Of a stretch of 64,000 bases of DNA, positions 58,928-64,000 are shown in pieces. The notes below the pieces were generated by a model. It saw only the letters and a list, made by a program, of their open reading frames with translations. It ran no database searches and was not told the origin of the DNA. The DNA is from Rhizocola hellebori (GTDB lineage: Bacteria; Actinomycetota; Actinomycetes; Mycobacteriales; Micromonosporaceae): NCBI RefSeq assembly GCF_016862955.1, contig NZ_BONY01000010.1:124001-188000 (forward strand), read 5' to 3'. How positions within the stretch are numbered: position 1 is the stretch's first letter; every line of letters begins with the position of its first letter. The translations under genes and the position numbers were made by a program.

Positions 58928-60684
58928 CCACCGAGGTGCGGCTGCTCGGCCCGCCCCAGATCGCCCGCAACGGCGAGCTCCTTGGCGGCCCCCGCGGCTA
59001 CAAGGCCTGGGGGCTGCTGGCCTTCCTGGCGCTGGCCGAGCGCCCGCCGAGCCGGCAACGTCTGGTGTCAATGCTTTTCGAGCACGCCGACGACCCGCGT
59101 GGCGCGTTGCGCTGGAACCTGGCCGAGATGCGCCGGGCACTGGGCGGGCAGGTGTCGGTCGGTCGCGACCCGCTCACCTTCGCCGCCCAGCCCGGCGTGT
59201 CCATCGATGTCGTTTCGCTGGCCGACCACGGACCGGCCCGCCTGAACGGCGTACCACATGGTGAATTGCTTGAAGGCCTCAGCTTTGACGACTCACCGGC
59301 CTTCGACATCTGGCTCAGCGTCGAACGGCAACGGCTGGCCGCCGACTGCCGTGCCCTGGCCTACCGCTGGTCGGTCGAGTTGCTCGCCAATGGACAGCCG
59401 GATGCGGCGGCCAGGATCGCGGGGCAGGCCGTCGAAAGCGACCGGCTCAACACCGACCTGCACGCTGTCCTCATCACGAGCCTGATGCGCTGCGGCGACG
59501 AGGCGGGAGCCCAGGCCCATCTTGCTCGCTGCACCGACCTGTATCGCCGCGAACTGGAAGCCGACCTGCCTGCGGCCGTGGCCCGAGCCGCTGCCAGCGC
59601 CCCGGGCGAGCCCTCGGCCAGCGCCGCCGTGGTCCGGTCGCTGCTCGACCTCGCCGACGCCTCCCTGTCCGCGGGCACGGCGGCGACCGGGATCGGCCAG
59701 CTGCGCCGCGCCGTCGCCGTGGTCGACGACGCCGACCACCAGCTGTCGGGCCGGGCCCGCCTCGCCCTTGCCTCCGCGCTCATCCACGCCAGCGGCGGGC
59801 GGGGCAGCGACGTGACCACGCTGCTTCATCAGGCGCTTGTGCGTGCCCACCGTGGCGGCGACGCCGCGATCGGGGCCGCCGCCTGCCGGGAGCTGGGCTT
59901 CCTCGCTGTCCAAGCAGGACACAGAGCCGAGGTCGAGCATTGGCTGGGCCTGGCCGAGGCCTGGTGCCCGACCGACGCGGAAAGCGCGCGGATCCTGGGC
60001 GTGCGCGGCATGAGCCTCAGCGACTCCGGCGAGTACCAGGACGCCTTGACCGTTTTGGACGCCTCCGTCGAGCTGGCTCGCCGCAGTGGCCACAAAAGAC
60101 AGGCCGCATGGTCGAAGACGATGATCGGACGTCTCCGGCTGCTGCGCGGCGAGCCGGCCCAGGCGGCCCTGGTACTGGATGAGGCGCTGCAAGACATCCG
60201 GGCCGACCGCTGGACCGCGTTCACCCCCTTCCCGCAGGCGATGCGCGCCGAGGCGGCCGTGGCGCTGGGTGACGCCCAGACTGCGCACGAGCTGCTCGAC
60301 TACGCCTGGGTGCAGACCACGGAATCCGGTGACCAGTGCTGGGTAGCCGCCGTCGCCCACGCCCAGGCCGTGCTCGCGCTGCACGAGGGACACGACGCGC
60401 TTGCCTGGTGCCGCACCGGTTTGGCGGCCGCCCCCTGGTACCTGTGGCTGCGAGCCCGTCTGCTCGACCTGACCGCGGGGCTCACGCTCGGTACCCAGCA
60501 AGGAATGGACTTGCTGGACGAGCTGGAGCACCTAGCCGGCGGCGCAACCATGCGCGAACTCACCGTCCGGGCGCTGATCCACCGCAGCCGCATCGAGGGC
60601 CCGCAGCGGCTGGCGCACGCCCACTCGATGGCCATCGACATCGCCAACCCGGCGTTGACGGCCGAACTCGACCGGGCAGGCTGA
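58924..60684 (+). CDS. SARP/BTAD-type transcriptional regulator with TPR-like C-terminus
   Basis: 586 residues from GTG 58924, whose GTGA overlaps the previous stop; the frame upstream to 58672 overlies the fusion gene and is rejected. The N-terminal 90 residues give the winged helix (VRLLGPPQIARNGELLGGPRGYKAWGLLAFLALAERPPSRQRLVSMLFEHADDPRGALRWNLAEMRRAL), followed by the BTAD domain (DIWLSVERQRLAADCRALAYRWSVELLANGQPDAAARIAGQAVE). The remainder is TPR-like helices. SARPs activate secondary-metabolite genes; coupling to two methyltransferases suggests a local cluster. Confidence 0.9.
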   Translation: MTTEVRLLGPPQIARNGELLGGPRGYKAWGLLAFLALAERPPSRQRLVSMLFEHADDPRGALRWNLAEMRRALGGQVSVGRDPLTFAAQPGVSIDVVSLADHGPARLNGVPHGELLEGLSFDDSPAFDIWLSVERQRLAADCRALAYRWSVELLANGQPDAAARIAGQAVESDRLNTDLHAVLITSLMRCGDEAGAQAHLARCTDLYRRELEADLPAAVARAAASAPGEPSASAAVVRSLLDLADASLSAGTAATGIGQLRRAVAVVDDADHQLSGRARLALASALIHASGGRGSDVTTLLHQALVRAHRGGDAAIGAAACRELGFLAVQAGHRAEVEHWLGLAEAWCPTDAESARILGVRGMSLSDSGEYQDALTVLDASVELARRSGHKRQAAWSKTMIGRLRLLRGEPAQAALVLDEALQDIRADRWTAFTPFPQAMRAEAAVALGDAQTAHELLDYAWVQTTESGDQCWVAAVAHAQAVLALHEGHDALAWCRTGLAAAPWYLWLRARLLDLTAGLTLGTQQGMDLLDELEHLAGGATMRELTVRALIHRSRIEGPQRLAHAHSMAIDIANPALTAELDRAG

Positions 60685-60747
60685 CCCGCCTGAGTCGAGA
60701 GCAGATCGAGACCGGACGACGCCTCTACAACTGCTGAATGTGAACGC

Positions 60748-60788
60748 GGCTTGCGGTCTTCCCACGGGTGGGGGGAAGTCCGCAAGCC
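60748..60788. terminator. Bidirectional terminator between SARP gene and membrane protein gene
   Basis: Arms 60748-60763 and 60773-60788 pair 15 of 16 positions with a 9-nt loop. It sits in the 114-nt gap of two convergent genes. Confidence 0.8.
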
Positions 60789-60798
60789 CGTGGTGCAT

Positions 60799-61920
60799 TC
60801 AGTGTGCCTGCCGGCGTTGCAGCTCGGCTTTGCCCAGCTCGATCAGCTCCTGGCGCCGGTCTCCGCGGCGCACCAGGATCAGCGCGGCCACGAAGACTAT
60901 TGGCGGGAGAAGCAGGACGAACGTCCACTGCCCGGCCGACATCGCGACCGGGGCCGGGCTGGTGTATTTGACCGGGAGGTGGACGGCGATTTGCGTGGAG
61001 AAGTTCGGCGCCAATATGTGTGAGCTGGTCATGACAAGTTGTTCGTAGCCGAAGTTCACCACCGCGGAGAGGACGACCGCGGGAGCGGCGATGGCCAGCA
61101 GCCGGCGGCGCAGCCCGCCATCATGCTTGAGCAGCAACCAAAGCAGTGTCACGGTCAGCAGCAGCACGGCCGACAGCGGGATCGCGCCGAGCAGGTGGTA
61201 GCCGAGGAACCTCGGGTACAGGCCGTTCCAGGCCTCCGCCGGATAGTCGCTGCCAGCCCCCCGTATGAGCGGCAGTTGCAAGGCGGGAGATGTCCATACC
61301 AGCACGAAGGCGGCCGTCAGCAGGACAGCGAACCGGCCGCCCATCAGCTGGATCGCGTGGCGCTTGGGAAAGCGCACCGTCAGGCAGAGCGCCGCCGTGA
61401 GGGCCAGCACCACAAAAGGCCAGTGCCGGGCGAACACGGTGGCGTCGCTGGCGTAGCGCCAGGCCGAATAGGCAAGCGGCCCAAGGGCTCCCAGCCACGC
61501 CATGGCCGCGGCGACCAGCCGTGCTCCGGCAGCGGCCAGGACGACGGTCAGCAGCCACCAGCCGAAGGCCGCCATCGCCTTCCACGGGGCCGAGAAGGGT
61601 TGCGCGAAGCCGAGAATCGGCATCCAGACGGCGATCTGGGCGAGGGCGTAGTAGGCGGCCAGGAACGCTGCGGCGAGCGGGCCGCCGATCGCCGCAGCGT
61701 CGGCCCAGCGGCTGTCGTGCACCGAGGGCAGGCCTCGCCGCGTCAAACGCAGCCGGGCCGCGTTCCACAGCAGGTCGGCCAGCTCACGTGCACGGGGGAA
61801 ACGTTGCTGCGGAACGCTTCCCTGCATCAGGGTGTCGAGAATCTCGTCACCGAAACGCTGCCGGTGCTGGACAGGATAAAGGCTGATGATGCGGCGGTAG
61901 CGGTGCTCGAGCGTGCTCAT
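60799..61920 (-). CDS. Polytopic membrane protein, PadR partner
   Basis: 373 residues. The soluble N-terminus (MSTLEHRYRRIISLYPVQHRQRFGDEILDTLM) is the standard opening of actinobacterial membrane proteins encoded with PadR regulators. At least eight membrane helices follow (AAAIGGPLAAAFLAAYYALAQIAVW, AFGWWLLTVVLAAAGARLVAAAMA, FVVLALTAALCLTV, FAVLLTAAFVLVW, LLGAIPLSAVLLLTVTLLWLLL, WTFVLLLPPIVFVAALIL). Possibly a membrane stress protein controlled by its PadR. ATGA overlap with the PadR gene. Confidence 0.85.
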   Translation of the reverse strand: MSTLEHRYRRIISLYPVQHRQRFGDEILDTLMQGSVPQQRFPRARELADLLWNAARLRLTRRGLPSVHDSRWADAAAIGGPLAAAFLAAYYALAQIAVWMPILGFAQPFSAPWKAMAAFGWWLLTVVLAAAGARLVAAAMAWLGALGPLAYSAWRYASDATVFARHWPFVVLALTAALCLTVRFPKRHAIQLMGGRFAVLLTAAFVLVWTSPALQLPLIRGAGSDYPAEAWNGLYPRFLGYHLLGAIPLSAVLLLTVTLLWLLLKHDGGLRRRLLAIAAPAVVLSAVVNFGYEQLVMTSSHILAPNFSTQIAVHLPVKYTSPAPVAMSAGQWTFVLLLPPIVFVAALILVRRGDRRQELIELGKAELQRRQAH

Positions 61921-62267
61921 GCGGCACCGCCAATGACGAAACCATGCTGTCGCAACCGTTGCGTGGCCACCGAGGCGTGCCTTGCGAGCCGGGCGGACTC
62001 ACGCGACAGCCTGGTCGCGCCGATCGCGGTGATGCGGTAGTAGCGGCGAAGCCGTGACTGCACCACCTCTTCATGGTCGATCTCGATCAGGCCCTCGGTG
62101 CAGAGCCGGTCGATGACCGTGTAGAGCGTGCCCGCCTGTAGCTTGACCAGGCCTTCTGAGATGCGGGCAACATCTTCGAGCATGCCGTAGCCATGCAGTG
62201 GCTGTTCGGCCAATGCAGTCAGGACGAGGAAGGCAGGTTCGGTAAGAGGACTGTCCTTCATCGACAT
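61917..62267 (-). CDS. PadR family transcriptional regulator
   Basis: 116 residues from ATG 62267, or 114 from ATG 62261, which has TATGAT at the leaderless spacing. The winged helix reads LTEPAFLVLTALAEQPLHGYGMLEDVARISEGLVKLQAGTLYTVIDRLCTEGLIEID, the classic PadR pattern. It likely represses the operon with its membrane partner in response to a small molecule. Confidence 0.93.
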   Translation of the reverse strand: MSMKDSPLTEPAFLVLTALAEQPLHGYGMLEDVARISEGLVKLQAGTLYTVIDRLCTEGLIEIDHEEVVQSRLRRYYRITAIGATRLSRESARLARHASVATQRLRQHGFVIGGAA

Positions 62268-62290
62268 ATCATATACAGACTCTCTGAGTA
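62262..62290 (-). promoter_or_regulatory. Promoter and possible PadR site upstream of padR-like gene
   Basis: The AT-rich 62264-62276 contains ATAT-C-ATAT (62266-62269 and 62271-62274), a palindrome of the form PadR proteins bind, and a TATGAT box six bases before ATG 62261. Autorepression would fit. Confidence 0.5.
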
Positions 62291-62324
62291 TTCAATCCCT
62301 CTGAGCCTGGCCGAGGCGTTCAGC

Positions 62325-62894
62325 TTAGAGGGCGCGCGTCACGCGGGCCGGGTTGCCGACGGCCACGACGTTGGCGGGCAGGTCGCGGGTCACCACAGCT
62401 CCCGCCCCGACGACGGTGTTGTCGCCGATGGTGACTCCGGCCAGGACGATGGCGCCGCTTCCGAGCCAGACGTTGTCGCCGATGGTGATCGGCTTGGCGG
62501 CCTCCCATTTGTCTCGGCGCAGTTGTGGGTCAAGGGGATGCGTCGGGGTGAGCAGCTGCACGTTGGTGCCGATCTGTACGTCGTCCCCGATGGTGATCGG
62601 TGCGACATCGAGTGCCACCAGGCCGTAGTTGGCGAATGAGCGGGCTCCGATGCGGATGTGGCTGCCGTAGTCGACGCGGATGGGCGGGCGGAGGTAGGTG
62701 TCTTCGCCCACCGCGCCGAGCAGCTGATCGAGCACTTCACGCTGGCGCTGCGGCTCGCCGGCGGAGGTGGTGTTGAACGCCTCCATCAGCCGGGCCGCAC
62801 GCAGCATGTGCTCGATCAGTTCCTCATCGGGGATGTAGAGATCGCCGGCCAGCATGCGCTCCCGCATGGATCGGCCATCACCATCAAGATTCAT
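62325..62894 (-). CDS. Maltose/galactoside O-acetyltransferase-type sugar acetyltransferase
   Basis: 189 residues from ATG 62894 (MNLDGDGRSMRERMLAGDLYIPDEELI, the Mac domain). The left-handed beta-helix follows: IRVDYGSHIRIGARSFANYGLVALDVAPITIGDDVQIGTNVQLLTPTHPLD with the catalytic His, then KPITIGDNVWLGSGAIVLAGVTIGDNTVVGAGAVVTRDLPANVVAVGNPARV. It transfers acetyl from acetyl-CoA to sugars. Standard length. Confidence 0.93.
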   Translation of the reverse strand: MNLDGDGRSMRERMLAGDLYIPDEELIEHMLRAARLMEAFNTTSAGEPQRQREVLDQLLGAVGEDTYLRPPIRVDYGSHIRIGARSFANYGLVALDVAPITIGDDVQIGTNVQLLTPTHPLDPQLRRDKWEAAKPITIGDNVWLGSGAIVLAGVTIGDNTVVGAGAVVTRDLPANVVAVGNPARVTRAL

Positions 62895-63189
62895 ATGTGC
62901 CAGAGTACGTAATCGACCTCGCCTGGCTCGCCATTCATCGGCGCACTTGAGGCGTGCCGTGTCGCGCAAGCAAGTCGCAGACGACCCGCCGCATGACACT
63001 CCCGTCTGAGGTGAGAAACATGCTCACCCAAGGCGTGGGGCGCTGACTGTCCTATGCGGAGGGTGGCGAAGGTGGGCGATCGGAGGTGACGCCTAGCCGG
63101 TGAGGGCATCCGCGTCGGGCGAATGCCGGACGCAGATGCTCAAGATCGGAGCTATTGTCAGTTGCTCTGACCTCACGGAAGGCGTTCAC
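62895..63189. other. Intergenic region, no gene supported
   Basis: 295 bases between divergent genes. Mostly GC-rich with no credible reading frame; it should hold the promoters of the acetyltransferase and of the membrane protein. No hairpin or repeat of note was seen. Confidence 0.4.
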
Positions 63190-63795
63190 ATGACAGCGCA
63201 GGAGCGATCATCCATGCTGGCGGGTGGCATCGAATGGGCCCGCCGGCTGGCGGTTGCCGCGCTGGCGGGCGGCATTGCCGGGCTGGTCGCCGGAGGCGTC
63301 GGCGGCCGGCTTTTCATGCTCGTCCTGGCTCGCCTGAACCCTGGGGCCACCGGTGTGCCAAGCGATGACGGCTTCACCATGGGCCGGCTCACCTTCGCCG
63401 GCACGCTCAACCTCCTGGTGGTCGCCACGGTCTTGGGCGTGATCGGTGGGCTGGTCTGGGTCGCCATCCGGGGTCTGCGCTTCGGCCCGCTGTGGTGGCG
63501 CCGGGTAAGCATGCCGATCGGGGCCACGCTCGTCATCGGGGCGATGATGGTGCACAGCGACGGTGTCGATTTCACCTTGCTGGACCCGCCCCTGCTCGCC
63601 GTCGGCCTCAGCCTGAGCGTCCCGCTTCTGGCGAGCACCCTTGTCACCTGGCTCGGCGACCGGTGGATCGGCAGCGCCCGAACAGTCTGGCAACGGATGC
63701 CCGCCACGGTCGCCTGGATCGCCAGGATCGCCCTGGCCATTCTCGCCGCCTGGTCCTTGGCCGACCTCATCCGCACGATCAGCCGGATCCTATGA
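63190..63795 (+). CDS. Membrane protein, hypothetical
   Basis: 201 residues from ATG 63190; the frame open to 63100 is leader without site. Five membrane segments: LAVAALAGGIAGLVAGGVGGRLF, LTFAGTLNLLVVATVLGVIGGLVWVAI, VSMPIGATLVIGAMMVHS, LLAVGLSLSVPLLASTLVTWLG and IARIALAILAAWSLADLI. Cytoplasmic start. No family recognised. Confidence 0.75.
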   Translation: MTAQERSSMLAGGIEWARRLAVAALAGGIAGLVAGGVGGRLFMLVLARLNPGATGVPSDDGFTMGRLTFAGTLNLLVVATVLGVIGGLVWVAIRGLRFGPLWWRRVSMPIGATLVIGAMMVHSDGVDFTLLDPPLLAVGLSLSVPLLASTLVTWLGDRWIGSARTVWQRMPATVAWIARIALAILAAWSLADLIRTISRIL

Positions 63796-63873
63796 CAGGC
63801 CCACGCTTACCGAGGCACCGGCAATCCCGAGCGCCGCGCCGTGCCGGGCGGAGTCGGTGGCATCGCCCTGTGA

Positions 63874-64000
63874 TCACATGGTGCGCAGGGTTTGGGCCAG
63901 GGTGGCCAGGCCGACTGGGCCGAGCGAAAGCGCCTCGGTGTGCCATTGCTTGAGATCGAAGCGGGAGCCCAGCCGCTGCCGGGCCTCGTCGCGGGCGGCC
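63874..64000 (-). CDS. DUF885 family protein, 3' end only
   Basis: The last 41 residues of a minus-strand gene run off the right edge. The ending AARDEARQRLGSRFDLKQWHTEALSLGPVGLATLAQTLRTM matches the C-terminal region of DUF885 proteins, presumed M32-like zinc carboxypeptidases, where RFDL..(F/W)H...L..G is conserved. Only the tail is visible, so function is by family only. Confidence 0.75.
   Translation of the reverse strand, partial: AARDEARQRLGSRFDLKQWHTEALSLGPVGLATLAQTLRTM

Noticed and set aside
59293-60531. 412-codon frame antisense to the SARP gene
   Set aside because: No homology and no ribosome site; shadow of the real gene.
1-64000. tRNA, rRNA, CRISPR arrays, prophage or IS elements
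   Set aside because: No tRNA cloverleaf, rRNA core, repeat-spacer array, integrase or transposase was recognised on reading both strands.

Overview
The window is high-GC DNA with short intergenic gaps, frequent GTG starts and many 4-nt ATGA/GTGA gene overlaps. It reads as a chromosomal segment of a filamentous actinomycete. Supporting markers are a 2-methylisoborneol (earthy odour) gene pair, an AfsR-like NB-ARC/TPR protein and a SARP regulator, a type VII secretion type substrate pair, PadR/TetR/PaaX regulators, and many secreted enzymes with ricin-type lectin or CBM modules. The genus cannot be fixed from the sequence. I see no rRNA, tRNA, CRISPR array, transposase or phage genes.

Layout. 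0-4.5 kb: end of an SRPBCC gene, a family 2 glycosyltransferase, DUF2625, a SnoaL-like protein and a secreted M14 carboxypeptidase. 4.5-6.7 kb: an unusual four-part protein (DUF4062, RecG-C-like ATPase, one membrane helix, extracellular solute-binding domain). 6.7-12.3 kb: a compact aerobic benzoyl-CoA (box) operon of benzoate-CoA ligase, boxB and boxC, read away from a PaaX-type repressor. 12.3-20.5 kb: a secretome island with a degenerate metallopeptidase, a broken glycoside hydrolase-lectin gene fused tail-to-tail with a metzincin-lectin gene, a GH12 cellulase-lectin, an NB-ARC/TPR regulator and an orphan CBM6 fragment. 20.5-22.4 kb: GPP methyltransferase and 2-methylisoborneol synthase. 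22.7-24.9 kb: an EspC-like small protein and a WXG-like/RTX/M91-peptidase protein. 25-38.3 kb: mixed housekeeping and accessory genes (AAC(3)-like, HAD, APH-like, HEAT, PhyH, HTH_42, PPOX, SNF2 helicase, DHFR-like). 38.3-49 kb: secreted S1 and S8 proteases, a beta-helix protein, an OB-fold protein, ComB-like, DinB, and a TetR/VOC/aldo-keto reductase locus with a strong dyad. 48.9-51.1 kb: HAD, and a P450 with its ferredoxin. 51.7-54 kb: an OmpR-type two-component system. 54.1-60.7 kb: asparagine synthase, a small membrane protein, two methyltransferases (one fused to a carboxymuconolactone decarboxylase-like domain) and a SARP/BTAD regulator in overlapping order. 60.8-64 kb: PadR plus membrane partner, sugar O-acetyltransferase, a membrane protein and the 3' end of a DUF885 gene.

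The most unusual points are the DUF4062-ATPase-SBP receptor-like fusion, the putative T7SS-exported RTX/M91 effector, the roughly 300-bp inverted lectin junction that truncates two secreted enzymes, and a recurring 13-bp palindrome GTCCA-N3-TGGAC with four perfect copies, far more than base composition predicts. Several strong hairpin terminators separate convergent genes.
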